The notes under the pieces were generated by a model, which worked only from the letters and a program-made list of their open reading frames with translations, searched no databases and was not told where the DNA came from. Of a DNA stretch of 64,000 nt, positions 1-9,362 are shown piece after piece; positions within the stretch are counted from its first letter, which is position 1; each line of letters begins with the position of its first letter. The stretch is from positions 248,001 to 312,000 of the forward strand of contig NZ_WKJN01000003.1 of assembly GCF_009674495.1 (NCBI RefSeq), given 5' to 3'. Source of the DNA: Duganella alba (GTDB lineage Bacteria > Pseudomonadota > Gammaproteobacteria > Burkholderiales > Burkholderiaceae_D). The translations under genes were made by a program, and so were the position numbers.

Positions 1-366
1 CACACCGCGTTCACCCACCTGCGCGGCGGTCGGGAAGCCCTGGCTGCGCACCAGCATGGACAGCCATTTGACGTTGTTCGCATCCACCTGAACCGCACGC
101 TGCCGGACCAGTGTGTTGGCAGGGTGAGCCAGGTATGCAATGCGCGCTTCCTGGTCACGCTGGGAACGTATCGCCAGCTCTTCACGCAACGCCGGATCGC
201 TGAACGACCGCGCTGCATCACGCTGATTCATCGCCGCGTCCGACTCCTCTGGGTGGGCCTGGTTCCAGGCAATGGCGCCGGGACACGGCATCGCATCCAC
301 AGCCTCCTCGCCAAAAGCTGGCGCGGCTAACACTGCACACAGCAATGCTGGCAATATCCGAAACAA
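1..366 (-). CDS. DUF6624-like secreted protein, 5' part only (truncated at window edge)
   Basis: An open frame runs leftwards off the window, so only the first 122 codons are visible. I place the start at a TTG (364-366) because GGGAGGA lies 5 bases upstream and a typical signal peptide follows (LFRILPALLCAVLAAPAFG). No ATG precedes the signal peptide in this frame. The mature part is rich in charged residues and ends in WLSMLVRSQGFPTAAQVGERGV-type sequence, which resembles the core of DUF6624 proteins (Trp, then GxPT, then VGxxG). The function of that family is not known to me. The family call is from memory and moderate; the coding call is firm from the signal peptide and ribosome site. Confidence 0.6.
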   Translation of the reverse strand, partial: MFRILPALLCAVLAAPAFGEEAVDAMPCPGAIAWNQAHPEESDAAMNQRDAARSFSDPALREELAIRSQRDQEARIAYLAHPANTLVRQRAVQVDANNVKWLSMLVRSQGFPTAAQVGERGV

Positions 367-510
367 TCCATTCCTCCCGATATATCGATGTCGCGCTCAA
401 GGATAGCATGCCGGTTTAACCCTCCGATTCTGCAGTCCATCGCAAAATCCGGACTGGCGCGAAGGGATGGCTTAGCATAGGCTCAACTCACCTTTTCCGG
501 AGATTTTCCT

Positions 511-921
511 ATGAAGCTGCTGTCTGCATTTGCCTTGGCGTTGTCGTTGCTGATTGGTTCTTCCGCGTTTGCCCAAGGTGCCAAGGATGTCGCGGACGCG
601 CGCGCGGCGTCGGAGAGCTGGATGAAACTGATGGATGCGGAAGACTATTCGGCCGCCTGGAACAAGGGCGCCGAAGGCGTGCGCAAGGATATGTCGAAGC
701 TGGCGTGGAACATGCTCGCCAGCGCCATCCATATTCCGCTGGGAACGTTCAAGTCGCGCAGCTACCAGTCGGCCAGCGTCAAGCCGGCGTCGATCACCTT
801 CGAGTACATCTCTGACTACCAGAGAAACCACGCCGTGCGCGAATCCGTCACCGCCGTGAAGGAGAAGGATGGCGTGTGGCGCGTATCCGGCTACGGCATC
901 CACAGCGATGACAAGGAATAA
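511..921 (+). CDS. secreted DUF4019-like protein
   Basis: This 136-residue protein has a clear signal peptide (MKLLSAFALALSLLIGSSAFA, cleavage before QG) and an export-sized mature domain of about 115 residues. The mature part reads AASESWMKLMDAEDYSAAWN early and ends in DGVWRVSGYGI, the pattern of DUF4019/NTF2-like periplasmic proteins (helix with W-x-x-L-x-D, then a sheet ending in a W-V-xGY strand). A ribosome site (CGGAGA) lies about 10 bases before the ATG. It stands alone, convergent with the histidine kinase gene. No catalytic motif is visible and no function can be assigned. Confidence 0.75.
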   Translation: MKLLSAFALALSLLIGSSAFAQGAKDVADARAASESWMKLMDAEDYSAAWNKGAEGVRKDMSKLAWNMLASAIHIPLGTFKSRSYQSASVKPASITFEYISDYQRNHAVRESVTAVKEKDGVWRVSGYGIHSDDKE

Positions 922-932
922 CATGGAGGACC

Positions 933-1010
933 GATTGCGCCACCTCGGTCGGCCTGTTCGACTGCGTCGTGCGCCGCAATCCCGCGCGCGTCACCGTGAT
1001 CAGCGTGTAA
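933..1010 (+). pseudogene. possible 3' remnant of an unidentified gene
   Basis: Right after the DUF4019-like gene a short open stretch without a start codon reads DCATSVGLFDCVVRRNPARV and then VTVISV and a stop. Two cysteines in a hydrophobic context and a beta-strand-like end look like the C-terminus of a real protein rather than random GC-rich sequence. The frame is closed upstream by a TGA at 909-911. It overlaps the last codons of the convergent kinase gene. It may equally be chance; I list it only because nothing else explains the gap. Confidence 0.15.
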
Positions 1011-2202
1011 GCGCGCGGCGTTCGACAAACTCGGCGGTGCGGCTGCGGTAGGTGAAGGTGGTGGCCGTGTCGCTGGATGCCACTTCCAGCACGCCGCCGT
1101 GCGAGACGGCGATTTCCGAGGCGATGAACAGCCCCAGCCCCAGGCCGCCGGAACCGCCGCCGGAACTCGATTGCCAGAACGGCGTGAACAGCTGCGCCTG
1201 AATCTCGGCAGGAATCGGCGGCCCGCTATTGGTCACCGACATTTCAAAGATGCCGTTCGACTGCCTGACCTTGACGTACACCGGCGCCGCCGCGCTGCCA
1301 TGCACGAGGGCGTTCTTCAGCAGGTTGGACAGCAGTTGCACCAGGCGCGCCGCATCGCACAGCAACGCCACGCCGCCCGGCAACTCCTCGATGATTTCCC
1401 GCTGCGGATAAACGCTGCGCAACTCGGCAATCGCCTGTTGCAGCGGTTTCTCCAGCTGGCTTTCGTGGCGCAGATTGAGCGAGATGCCGCCGCCCATGCG
1501 CCCGCGCGTGAAATCGGTGACGTCGTCGATCAGCGCGCCGATACGCTGGCTGCTGCGCTGCATGATGTCCAGCAGCGGCCGCAGCGACGGCGGCGCCTGC
1601 ATGCGCAGGATTTCGGTGCCGTTCATGATGGTGCTCAGCGGCGTGCGGATATCGTGGCCCAGCATGGCGATGAACTGTTCGCGCATCTTCGCGGTTTTCA
1701 CTTCATCGCTGAGCGCCGCCTGCGCCTCGCCCAGCACCACTTCGCTTTCCAGCTGACGGCTGATGAGCTCGGCAAACAGCATCAGCGTGTTGCGCATGGT
1801 CTTGTTGGTCAGCTCGGCCTTGTGTGGATCAAGCCCGCACAGCGTGCCGAAGTATTCGCCGCTCGGCCGGTACAGCGGAATCGAAAAATAGCTCTGGAAA
1901 CCGTAGATGCGCGGCGTGTGATGGTTGCAATAGCGCTCGCTGTCGCGCACCGAATCGATAATGATGGCGGCATTGTTGTCGCGTACCTCTTCGCACAGCG
2001 TGGTGGTGACGTCCAGCTCGCCGCCGATTTGCAGGCCGAAGTTCAGCTTGTCCAGCACCGAGCAGCAATGCCAGGAATTGGCCGTCACGCGCGCGATGGC
2101 AACAAAGCCCAGCCCGGTCAATTCGGAAACAGCCTCCAGTATCGTCGGCACCGCGCCGATCCTGGCAATCGCCGCGATATCCTCGTCCAAGCCCTGTGTC
2201 AT
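1000..2202 (-). CDS. GAF-domain sensor histidine kinase (orphan)
   Basis: The protein has 400 residues when started at the ATG 2200-2202, which has GGAGG six bases upstream; a longer frame reaching 2238 runs into the secA terminator and is not credible. Residues about 10-150 form a GAF domain. The HisKA box follows with the phospho-acceptor in GHDIRTPL (His about 183), then the N box NLLKNALVHG, an atypical G1 box (VTNSGPPIP, Asn in place of the usual Asp) and the G2 box GGLGLGLFIASEI. There are no membrane segments, so it is a cytoplasmic sensor. No response regulator is adjacent, so its partner is unknown. The Asn at the G1 position deserves checking, because the Asp normally contacts the adenine. 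Confidence 0.9.
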   Translation of the reverse strand: MTQGLDEDIAAIARIGAVPTILEAVSELTGLGFVAIARVTANSWHCCSVLDKLNFGLQIGGELDVTTTLCEEVRDNNAAIIIDSVRDSERYCNHHTPRIYGFQSYFSIPLYRPSGEYFGTLCGLDPHKAELTNKTMRNTLMLFAELISRQLESEVVLGEAQAALSDEVKTAKMREQFIAMLGHDIRTPLSTIMNGTEILRMQAPPSLRPLLDIMQRSSQRIGALIDDVTDFTRGRMGGGISLNLRHESQLEKPLQQAIAELRSVYPQREIIEELPGGVALLCDAARLVQLLSNLLKNALVHGSAAAPVYVKVRQSNGIFEMSVTNSGPPIPAEIQAQLFTPFWQSSSGGGSGGLGLGLFIASEIAVSHGGVLEVASSDTATTFTYRSRTAEFVERRALTR

Positions 2203-2225
2203 CCCGCACCTCCGCTTCAACCATA

Positions 2226-2254
2226 AAAAAACCCGCAAGGCTTGCGCCCTACGG
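2226..2254 (-). terminator. Rho-independent terminator of secA
   Basis: Reading on the minus strand just past the secA stop, AACCCG pairs with CGGGTT around an inner AGGG/CCT helix and is followed by seven T. It sits between secA and the kinase start. Confidence 0.8.
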
Positions 2255-2279
2255 GTTCATTGTGCTGCCGCTGTGCTGC

Positions 2280-5063
2280 TTACGCAAGCTTGCCGTGGCA
2301 GGCCTTGTATTTCTTGCCACTGCCGCATGGGCATGGATCGTTGCGACCGACCTTCAGGCCCATTTCCATCAGCTGCTCGCCGCTCAGGTTTTGCAGCTCT
2401 GGCGGCAGGCCGGTGAACTGTGGCGGCGCCAGCAGTTCTTCCGGCGCGGCGCTCGGATCGAAATCGGCGTGCTGGTAGCTGACGTTTTCCACGTGCGACT
2501 GTTGCATTGCCGCCTCGGCCGCGTCGATCTCTTCACGCGACTGGATGCGCACGGTCATGATCAGCTTGACGACTTCGTTCTTGATCATGTCCAGCATCTG
2601 GCCGAACAGTTCGAACGCTTCGCGCTTGTATTCCTGCTTCGGATTCTTCTGCGCATAACCGCGCAGGTGGATACCCTGGCGCAGGTGGTCCAGCGCCGCC
2701 AGGTGCTCGCGCCAGTGCGAGTCCACCGATTGCAGCATGACGTTGCGCTCGAAGCCGCCGAACGATTCCTTGCCGACGATATCGATCTTCGACTGGTACA
2801 GCGCATCGGCCGCGCCGATCACGCGTTCCAGGATTTCGTCGTCGGTCAGGTTGGGCTCGGCGGCGACCATGGCGGTCAGCGGCAGATCGATCTGCCACTC
2901 GGCGGCCAGCGCCGCTTCCAGGCCTTTCAGGTTCCACTGTTCTTCCACCGATTCTTCCGGCACGTATTCACGCACCAGGTCGGTGAAGGCGCCGTGGCGC
3001 AGCGACATGATCAGTTCCGAAATATCGGCCGCTTCCAGCAGCTCGTTACGTTGCTGGTAGATCACTTTACGCTGGTCGTTGGCGACGTCGTCGTATTCCA
3101 GCAGTTGCTTACGGATATCGAAGTTGCGCGCCTCGACCTTGCGCTGGGCCGACTCGATCGAGCGGCTGACGATGCCCGCTTCAATCGGTTCGCCTTCCGG
3201 CATTTTCAGGCGGTCCATGACGGCGCGCACGCGGTCGCCGGCGAAGATGCGCAGCAGCGGATCGTCCAGCGACAGGAAGAAGCGCGACATGCCCGGGTCA
3301 CCCTGGCGCGCGGCACGGCCACGCAGCTGGTTGTCGACGCGGCGCGATTCGTGACGCTCGGTGCCGACGATGTGCAGGCCGCCAGCGGCCACCACTTGTT
3401 CGTGCAGCGCCTGCCAGCCGTCGCGCAGCGCCTGCGACTGGGCGGCCTTGTCGGCGTCGCTCAGTTCGGCGTTGGCTTCGATGAACTGGATTTGTTTTTC
3501 AACGTTACCACCCAGCACGATGTCAGTACCACGACCGGCCATGTTGGTGGCGATGGTGATGGCTTTCGGCGAACCGGCCTGGGCGATGATTTCCGCTTCA
3601 CGGGCGTGCTGTTTCGCGTTCAGCACGTTGTGCGGCAGGCCGCCCTTGGTCAGGATGCCCGACAGCAGTTCCGAGTTCTCGATCGAGGTGGTGCCCACCA
3701 GCACCGGTTGGCCGCGCTCGTAGCACTCGCGGATTTCCAGCATCATGGCGTTGTATTTTTCCTGCGACGACTTGTACACCTGGTCCTGGCGGTCTTTGCG
3801 CGCCGACGGACGGTTCGGTGGAATCACCACGGTTTCCAGACCGTAAATTTCCTGGAATTCGTAGGCTTCGGTATCGGCCGTACCGGTCATGCCGGCCAGC
3901 TTGGCGTACATGCGGAAATAGTTCTGGAAGGTGATCGAGGCCAGCGTCTGGTTCTCGTTCTGGATCTTCACGCCCTCTTTCGCCTCGACCGCCTGGTGCA
4001 GGCCGTCGGACCAGCGGCGGCCGGTCATCAGACGGCCGGTGAATTCGTCGACGATCACCACTTCATTGTTCTGCACCACGTAGTGCTGATCCTTGAAGTA
4101 CAGCGCGTGCGCGCGCAGCGCCGCGTACAGGTGGTGCACCAGCGTGATGTTGGCGGAATCGTATAGCGAGGCGCCTTCCGGCAGCAGGCCCATCTGGGTC
4201 AGGATGCCTTCGGCCTTCTCGTGGCCGGCTTCGGTCAGCAGCACCTGGTGGGCTTTTTCGTCCTTGGTGTAATCGCCAGGGACCTCGACCTTGCCTTTGC
4301 CGTCGGCGGTTTCTTCGCCGATCTGCAGGGTCAGCAGGCGCGGCAGTTCGTTGATCTTGTAGTACAGATCGGTGTGGTTCTCGGCCTGGCCGGAGATGAT
4401 CAGCGGGGTACGGGCTTCGTCGATCAGGATCGAGTCGACTTCATCGACGATGCCGAAGTTCAGCACGCGCTGCACGCGGTCCTTGGCGTCGAACACCATG
4501 TTGTCGCGCAGGTAGTCGAAGCCGAATTCGTTGTTGGTGCCGTAGGTGATGTCGGAGTTGTAGGCCGCCTGCTTGGTGGCGTGCTCCATCTGCGACAGGT
4601 TGATGCCGGTGGTCAGACCCAGCCAGCTGTACAGCTTGGCCATGGTCTCGGCGTCGCGCTGCGCCAGGTAATCATTGACGGTGACGATGTGCACGCCCTT
4701 GCCGGACAGTGCGTTCAGGTAGGCCGGCAGGGTCGCGGTCAGGGTCTTGCCCTCGCCGGTGCCCATTTCAGCGATTTTGCCGTAGTGCAGAACCATGCCG
4801 CCGATCATCTGCACGTCGAAATGGCGCATCTTCATCACGCGCTTGGAGGCTTCGCGGCAGACCGCGAACGCTTCAGGCAACAGCGCGTCCAGCGTCTCGC
4901 CGTTGGCGATGCGCTCCTTGAAAGCGGGCGTCTTGGCTTGCAGCTCGGCGTCCGACAGTTTTTCCATCGCCGGTTCGAGCGCATTGATCTCGCGTACCGT
5001 TTTTTGGTATTGCTTGAGCAGGCGCTGGTTGCGGCTGCCGAAAATCTTGGTCAGAAAAGACAT
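2280..5063 (-). CDS. secA: protein translocase subunit SecA
   Basis: SecA is the ATPase that drives precursor proteins through SecYEG. The 927-residue length fits the family. Walker A (MGTGEGKTL) is at about 100-108, the DEAD-type [14 protein letters not shown] follows near 205-220, and the helicase-like [13 protein letters not shown] box is intact. The C-terminus carries the zinc-binding SEC-C motif ([13 protein letters not shown]) that docks SecB. The start [10 protein letters not shown] was chosen because it matches SecA N-termini; an open frame extends about 170 codons further but overlaps the divergent DUF721 gene. It is transcribed leftwards with its own terminator. The neighbouring lpxC and DUF721 genes are the usual betaproteobacterial context. 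Confidence 0.98.
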   Translation of the reverse strand: MSFLTKIFGSRNQRLLKQYQKTVREINALEPAMEKLSDAELQAKTPAFKERIANGETLDALLPEAFAVCREASKRVMKMRHFDVQMIGGMVLHYGKIAEMGTGEGKTLTATLPAYLNALSGKGVHIVTVNDYLAQRDAETMAKLYSWLGLTTGINLSQMEHATKQAAYNSDITYGTNNEFGFDYLRDNMVFDAKDRVQRVLNFGIVDEVDSILIDEARTPLIISGQAENHTDLYYKINELPRLLTLQIGEETADGKGKVEVPGDYTKDEKAHQVLLTEAGHEKAEGILTQMGLLPEGASLYDSANITLVHHLYAALRAHALYFKDQHYVVQNNEVVIVDEFTGRLMTGRRWSDGLHQAVEAKEGVKIQNENQTLASITFQNYFRMYAKLAGMTGTADTEAYEFQEIYGLETVVIPPNRPSARKDRQDQVYKSSQEKYNAMMLEIRECYERGQPVLVGTTSIENSELLSGILTKGGLPHNVLNAKQHAREAEIIAQAGSPKAITIATNMAGRGTDIVLGGNVEKQIQFIEANAELSDADKAAQSQALRDGWQALHEQVVAAGGLHIVGTERHESRRVDNQLRGRAARQGDPGMSRFFLSLDDPLLRIFAGDRVRAVMDRLKMPEGEPIEAGIVSRSIESAQRKVEARNFDIRKQLLEYDDVANDQRKVIYQQRNELLEAADISELIMSLRHGAFTDLVREYVPEESVEEQWNLKGLEAALAAEWQIDLPLTAMVAAEPNLTDDEILERVIGAADALYQSKIDIVGKESFGGFERNVMLQSVDSHWREHLAALDHLRQGIHLRGYAQKNPKQEYKREAFELFGQMLDMIKNEVVKLIMTVRIQSREEIDAAEAAMQQSHVENVSYQHADFDPSAAPEELLAPPQFTGLPPELQNLSGEQLMEMGLKVGRNDPCPCGSGKKYKACHGKLA

Positions 5064-5179
5064 GCTTGAATTCTTGAAAAAACGCCGTTGAAAAAAGCTC
5101 TGTAGGTTAAGAACGCTTACCGCACGGAGTTGGACTATGGCAAAAGACGGTGATTTTATCACGCGCTCGGGCCTACATT

Positions 5180-5207
5180 GGGTTATTGGCCTATATAACA
5201 ATAGCCC
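5180..5207. repeat. imperfect inverted repeat between secA and the DUF721 gene
   Basis: GGGTTATTG (5180-5188) and CAATAGCCC (5199-5207) pair with one mismatch around a 10-base AT-rich spacer. It lies in the divergent promoter region and could be an operator; no regulator is implied by the sequence. Confidence 0.4.
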
Positions 5208-5210
5208 AAG

Positions 5211-5226
5211 TGTGAACAATGTCACA
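5211..5226. promoter_or_regulatory. candidate CRP/FNR-family site in the secA-DUF721 intergenic region
   Basis: TGTGA, six bases (ACAATG), then TCACA is an exact match to the core of the enterobacterial CRP consensus. It sits about 150 bases upstream of secA and about 57 bases upstream of the DUF721 start. Whether this organism has a Crp homologue with that specificity cannot be seen here. Confidence 0.4.
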
Positions 5227-5282
5227 AAATCAATCGATTTTAACCGCTGGTGACGATTTTGGGGCGGCGCAATATCTGTGAT

Positions 5283-5780
5283 ATGTTTCGCCGCATGCGA
5301 TTCAACTCCTCCAACCTCGCGCTCAAGCGCCCCACTGCGGTGGGAGCGACCGATTTCCTGCGCCGCAACGACAAGATGGCGGCGCTGCTGCCGGCCGTCC
5401 AGCGCATGGCGCGGCTGCAAAAGGACTGCGCCGAGTGCCTGCCGGCCATGTTCGTGCACTGCGAGATCCTGGCGTTCGAGGATGGCCAGCTGCTGCTGTC
5501 GCTGCCGACCACGGCGCTGGCGGCCAAGCTCAAGCAGCAATTGCCGAAATTGCAAGAAACGCTGGCGCGGCGCGGCTGGCAGGTGCACGGCGTCAAGCTC
5601 AAGGTGCAGATGACCAAGCAGGCCGAGATCAAGGAAAAGATGCGGGCGCTGGAATTGCCGGGCGCCGCGGTGGACGCCTTCGACCAGCTCAGCGGCAGCC
5701 TGGAGCAGACGCCGCAGAACGCGGCGCTGATCGAGGCGGTCAAGGCGATGGTGGCGCGGCGCCGCGCCGGCGGCGGCTGA
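5283..5780 (+). CDS. DUF721 (DciA-like) protein
   Basis: The protein is about 165 residues with an N-terminal DUF721 domain ([18 protein letters not shown] through [11 protein letters not shown]) and a helical C-terminal tail. DUF721 proteins include DciA, the DnaB helicase operator used by bacteria lacking DnaC, so a role in replicative helicase loading is likely by family. The start is uncertain: GTG 5250, ATG 5283 and ATG 5295 are all in frame and none has a strong ribosome site; 5283 is a compromise. The gene ends one base before the convergent lpxC stop and is divergent from secA, a neighbourhood typical of betaproteobacteria. Confidence 0.8.
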   Translation: MFRRMRFNSSNLALKRPTAVGATDFLRRNDKMAALLPAVQRMARLQKDCAECLPAMFVHCEILAFEDGQLLLSLPTTALAAKLKQQLPKLQETLARRGWQVHGVKLKVQMTKQAEIKEKMRALELPGAAVDAFDQLSGSLEQTPQNAALIEAVKAMVARRRAGGG

Positions 5781-6716
5781 TTAAGTTAGCGCCCACTCAC
5801 GCGCCATCTGGCGCACATAGGACTGCGGCGCGACGTCATTGCTGTCAAACGTCACCACTTCATAGGCGTCCGGATGCTTGAGCAGTTCCAGCAGCAGCTG
5901 GTTGTTCAGCGCGTGACCGGACTTGTGCGCTTCATACGACGCCAGCAGCGGATGGCCGACCAGGTACAGGTCGCCGATGGCGTCGAGGATCTTGTGGCGC
6001 ACGAACTCGTCTTCATAGCGCAGGCCGTCCGAATTCAGGATGCGGTACTCGTCCATCACAATCGCGTTTTCCAGCGAACCGCCGCGCGCCAGGCCGATGC
6101 CGCGCAACATCTCGACATCCTGCATGAAACCGAAAGTACGGGCGCGCGCGACGTCGTGCACATAGGAGACGTCGCCGAAATCCACATGGGCGCGCTGCTG
6201 GGTGCCGTCCACCGCCGGGTGGTTGAACTCGATGAAGAAGTCCAGCTTGAAGCCGTCGTGCGGCAGCAGGCGCGCCCATTTTTCCTTGTCGCCCGTGCCT
6301 TCGCGGATTTCCACCGGCTTCAGCACGCGGATGAATTTCTTGGCCGCCGGCTGCTCCAGCACGCCCGCCTGTTGCAACAAGAATACGAACGACGAAGCCG
6401 AACCGTCCATGATCGGGATTTCTTCGGCGCTGACTTCGATGTACAGGTTGTCAATACCGAGACCGGCGCAGGCCGACATCAGGTGCTCCACGGTGGAGAC
6501 GCGCGCGCCTTCCTTGACCAGCACCGAGGCCATGCGGGTATCCCCCACCGCCATCGCGCTGGACGGGAATTCCACCATGGGCTCCAGGTCGACGCGGCGG
6601 AACACGATGCCGGTATCCGGCGCGGCCGGGCGCAAGGTCAGCTCGACCTTGGTGCCGGAGTGCAGGCCGACACCCGTGGTGCGGACCAGTTCTTTGATAG
6701 TGCGTTGTTTTAACAT
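5781..6716 (-). CDS. lpxC: UDP-3-O-acyl-N-acetylglucosamine deacetylase LpxC
   Basis: LpxC removes the acetyl group from UDP-3-O-acyl-GlcNAc, the committed step of lipid A synthesis. The 311-residue protein begins [20 protein letters not shown], as in the family. The zinc ligands are visible: His in TVEHLMSA (residue about 78) and the [12 protein letters not shown] box (His and Asp near 235-240). The HKSGHALNN loop supplies the catalytic His. The ATG has no Shine-Dalgarno sequence and lies only 6 bases from a perfect TATAAT, so translation may be leaderless (see findings). In most relatives lpxC follows ftsZ directly; here about 9 kb of other genes lie between. Confidence 0.97.
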   Translation of the reverse strand: MLKQRTIKELVRTTGVGLHSGTKVELTLRPAAPDTGIVFRRVDLEPMVEFPSSAMAVGDTRMASVLVKEGARVSTVEHLMSACAGLGIDNLYIEVSAEEIPIMDGSASSFVFLLQQAGVLEQPAAKKFIRVLKPVEIREGTGDKEKWARLLPHDGFKLDFFIEFNHPAVDGTQQRAHVDFGDVSYVHDVARARTFGFMQDVEMLRGIGLARGGSLENAIVMDEYRILNSDGLRYEDEFVRHKILDAIGDLYLVGHPLLASYEAHKSGHALNNQLLLELLKHPDAYEVVTFDSNDVAPQSYVRQMAREWALT

Positions 6717-6722
6717 CGGAAG

Positions 6723-6728
6723 ATTATA
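6723..6728 (-). promoter_or_regulatory. TATAAT -10 box immediately upstream of lpxC
   Basis: On the minus strand the bases between the DMT exporter stop and lpxC read GTTCGTTATAATCTTCCG and then ATG. The -10 is a perfect consensus; the -35 region (inside the end of the upstream gene) is poor. The expected start point coincides with the lpxC start codon. Confidence 0.5.
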
Positions 6729-6739
6729 ACGAACTGTGG

Positions 6740-7669
6740 TCAAGGATGCTCGGCTTCAACATGGACCGCCTCGCGCCGCACCAGGTAGACGCCGCTGGCG
6801 ATGATGATGCCGGCGCCGAGCAGCGTGTAGCCGTCCGGCAGCGCGTGCCACAGCAGCCAGTCGATCGCCACGCCCCAGGCCAGCGCCGTGTACTCGAACG
6901 GCGCCACGATCGAGGCCTTGCCGGTGCTGAAGGCCTTGGTGATGGCCAGCTGGCCGAAGAAGCCGGACAGGGCCAGCGCCAGCAGAATCCAGCCATGCTC
7001 GGCGCGCACCGGCACCCAGTGGCGGTACGACAGCGCGACGGCGCCGATGGCCATCATGGTCAGCAGCCAGAACATCATCGATTCGGTGCTGTCGGTGCGC
7101 GCCAGCACGCGCGCGCTGATGGCCGACACGGCGTAGCAGGCCGCCGCCGCCAGGATCGCCACGCCGCCCAGCGACAGAAAGCCCGTGCCTTCGGGACGCA
7201 GCACCACCAGCACGCCCAGCAGCCCGACAGCGATGGCCACCCACTGGCCGGCGCCCACATGCTCCTTCAGCACCCACACCGACAGCGCCGTGATCAGCGC
7301 CGGCGCGATGAAGAAAATCGAATACGCCTCGGCCAGCGACAGCGACTGCAGGCCGAAAGCAAACGTGGTCAGCATGGCGATGCCCAGCACGGCGCGGAAC
7401 ACATGCATCGGCCAGCGCACGCGCAAGATGGTCTTGAAGGCGCCGCGATACAGCATATAGCCGCACAGCAGCGGCAACGAACTGAGCGAGCGCAGCGCCG
7501 TCACCTGCGTGGCGGGATAATGGGCGGACAGCAGCTTCATGCTGGTGTCCATGAACGAGAACATGGCAACCGCAGTCAGCATCGCGTAGATGCTGTGCAG
7601 ATTTTCTTGACGGGAGGACAGAAGAAGCTCCTTGACGACCGGTCCGGGGCGGACCACTGGGAACGTCAT
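6740..7669 (-). CDS. DMT-superfamily (EamA) transporter
   Basis: The protein has about 309 residues and ten hydrophobic segments arranged as two EamA repeats, the layout of drug/metabolite exporters such as RhtA- and YdcZ-type carriers. Loops contain the usual short motifs ([10 protein letters not shown] after helix 2, [15 protein letters not shown] after helix 5, [16 protein letters not shown] near the end). The substrate cannot be told. The start is unsure: GTG 7693, ATG 7669 (used here) and an internal ATG near 7585 precede the first helix. It is 23 bases upstream of lpxC on the same strand, so read-through into lpxC is possible. Confidence 0.88.
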   Translation of the reverse strand: MTFPVVRPGPVVKELLLSSRQENLHSIYAMLTAVAMFSFMDTSMKLLSAHYPATQVTALRSLSSLPLLCGYMLYRGAFKTILRVRWPMHVFRAVLGIAMLTTFAFGLQSLSLAEAYSIFFIAPALITALSVWVLKEHVGAGQWVAIAVGLLGVLVVLRPEGTGFLSLGGVAILAAAACYAVSAISARVLARTDSTESMMFWLLTMMAIGAVALSYRHWVPVRAEHGWILLALALSGFFGQLAITKAFSTGKASIVAPFEYTALAWGVAIDWLLWHALPDGYTLLGAGIIIASGVYLVRREAVHVEAEHP

Positions 7670-7732
7670 TATGGCGACGTCCGGAGCCAGCACAGCATTG
7701 CGCTGTCCTGGCGATTATAGCAAACGCCTCAT

Positions 7733-8500
7733 CTACGGCAGCAGCATCACCAGCTTGAGGTCGTGGCGCTTGGCCAGGTGCAGCGTGACCTGGTTGAAGC
7801 CGAGTTCACCCATGCTCGGATGGTGGAAGCGGCGCAGGCCGCCTTCGCGGCTGACCACATCCTGCAGCGTCCACAGCGCGTGGAATTCAGGGCTGTCCTG
7901 CGACAGTTCGGCGATCAGCGACGCCAGCGCTGGCTGGCCGGCGTGCTTGCCGATGTCGGCGCGGAATTCGGCGACCAGGCGGCGCGCGCGGTCTTCCCAG
8001 TCGACGATCAGGCCGCGTGCGGCGGCAGCGCGGAACATGAAGCGCAGCAGGTTGGGCCGCGCCGGCGACGACGCCACATCCAGCCAGCCGCCGAACAGCG
8101 CCGCCGCGTGCGTGTTCCACGCCACCGCATCCCACTGCCGGTCCAGCATGTAGGCCGGCGCGTCGATGGCGGCCACGATGTCGTCCAGCGAGTCGCCGGC
8201 GTCCTCGGCGTCCGCATCGTGCTGCGGGTCCAGCCGCTCGGCCAGGCTGAACAGATAACTGCGCTCGGCCGCGCTCAGGTGCAGCACCTCGGCCATGCGC
8301 GCCAGCAGCTTGCCGGACGCCGACACGTCCCGGCCCTGCTCCAGCCACGTCAGCCAGGTCGGACTGACATCGCACAATTGCGCCAACTCCTCGCGCCGCA
8401 AGCCCGGCGTGCGGCGACGGCCGCCGGCAGGCAGGCCGACGCTGGCCGGCGTGGTGCGCTCGCGGTGCGCGCGGATGAAATCGCCCAGATTGTCTTGCAT
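7733..8500 (-). CDS. XRE-family transcriptional regulator with MmyB-like ligand-binding domain
   Basis: The 255-residue protein begins with a helix-turn-helix of the XRE type (GLRREELAQLCDVSPTWLTWLEQGRDVSAS, residues about 33-62) and continues with an MmyB-like domain (PAYMLDRQWDAVAWN, then the FRAD-type middle part and HPSMGELGFNQVTLHLA near the end). Members of this family commonly bind small ligands such as fatty acids and control the gene divergent to them. Here that gene is the methyltransferase starting 95 bases away. The intergenic region contains a repeated CAGGATAAA, a likely operator. The ligand is unknown. Confidence 0.9.
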   Translation of the reverse strand: MQDNLGDFIRAHRERTTPASVGLPAGGRRRTPGLRREELAQLCDVSPTWLTWLEQGRDVSASGKLLARMAEVLHLSAAERSYLFSLAERLDPQHDADAEDAGDSLDDIVAAIDAPAYMLDRQWDAVAWNTHAAALFGGWLDVASSPARPNLLRFMFRAAAARGLIVDWEDRARRLVAEFRADIGKHAGQPALASLIAELSQDSPEFHALWTLQDVVSREGGLRRFHHPSMGELGFNQVTLHLAKRHDLKLVMLLP

Positions 8501-8515
8501 GGTAGTTCCTTATAC

Positions 8516-8547
8516 CAGGATAAATCCTTGTCTTGTTACAGGATAAA
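8516..8547. promoter_or_regulatory. direct repeat, candidate operator of the divergent XRE/methyltransferase pair
   Basis: CAGGATAAA occurs at 8516-8524 and again at 8539-8547, two helical turns apart (23 bases). The first copy also forms the small palindrome GGATAAATCC. No other sequence in the 94-base gap is repeated. Confidence 0.5.
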
Positions 8548-8594
8548 AACCCGCCTATTCTGCCCTGAACCATCCCACTTTTGGAGAAAACATC

Positions 8595-9362
8595 ATGCAA
8601 CAGCAAGCCGTTGTCGCCCAGCAGTTCGGCAATACCGCCAGCGCCTACCTGACCAGCACGGTCCACGCGCAAGGCGCGGACCTGGTGCGGTTGCGCGAGA
8701 TCGCCGCCGCCCTGCCCAAGCGTCCGCTGGTGCTGGACCTGGGCTGCGGCGCCGGCCACGCCAGCTTTGCGGTGGCGCCGGTGGCGGAATCGGTGACGGC
8801 GTTCGACCTGTCGCCGCAAATGCTGACGGTGGTGGCGCATGCGGCGCGTGATCGCGGCCTGGACAACATCGGCACGCGGCAAGGCAACGTGAGCAGCCTG
8901 CCGTTTGCCGACGCCTCCTTCTGCATGGTGGTGACGCGCTTCTCGGCCCACCACTGGCTGGACGTGCCGGCCGCGCTGCGCGAAGTCAAACGCGTGCTGA
9001 AGCCGCGCGGCGTGTTCGTCGTCATCGACATTACCGCGCCGGAAACGCCGCTGCACGACACCACGCTGCAAGGGGTGGAACTGCTGCGCGACGGCTCGCA
9101 CGTGCGCGACTATCGCCCTTCGGAATGGACGCGGATGCTGGACGACGCCGGCTTCACGAGCGAGCGCGGCAACGACTGGAAGCTGGAAATGAAGTTCGAC
9201 GACTGGACCGCGCGCATGCGCACGCCGGCCGAGCGCGTCGCCGCCATCCGCAGCCTGTTCCGCACCGCGCCGGAAGAAACGCGCGGCTACTTCGCCGTGC
9301 AGCCCGACGATTCCTTCAGCATCGATGCCACGCTGTTCAGGGCCGCGCCGCGGCCGCGATGA
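8595..9362 (+). CDS. class I SAM-dependent methyltransferase (Methyltransf_11 type)
   Basis: The 255-residue protein has the SAM-binding motif I VLDLGCGAGHAS near residue 46, the acidic AFDLSPQML at the end of strand 2, and motif RVLKPRGVFVVID before strand 5. It resembles UbiE/BioC-type small-molecule methyltransferases; the substrate is not predictable. GGAG lies 8-9 bases upstream of the ATG. It is divergent from the XRE regulator, which probably controls it. Its last 26 bases overlap the convergent LysR gene. Confidence 0.9.
   Translation: MQQQAVVAQQFGNTASAYLTSTVHAQGADLVRLREIAAALPKRPLVLDLGCGAGHASFAVAPVAESVTAFDLSPQMLTVVAHAARDRGLDNIGTRQGNVSSLPFADASFCMVVTRFSAHHWLDVPAALREVKRVLKPRGVFVVIDITAPETPLHDTTLQGVELLRDGSHVRDYRPSEWTRMLDDAGFTSERGNDWKLEMKFDDWTARMRTPAERVAAIRSLFRTAPEETRGYFAVQPDDSFSIDATLFRAAPRPR

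Noticed and set aside
2196..4166. Long open frame of about 650 codons on the plus strand opposite secA
   Set aside because: It is the mirror of a high-GC coding sequence; it is rich in His, Arg, Gln and Val in the way antisense frames of this genome are, and secA on the other strand is certain.
5064..5588. N-terminal extension of SecA of about 170 codons
   Set aside because: SecA proteins start at MSFLTK-like sequence, and the extension runs opposite the DUF721 gene.
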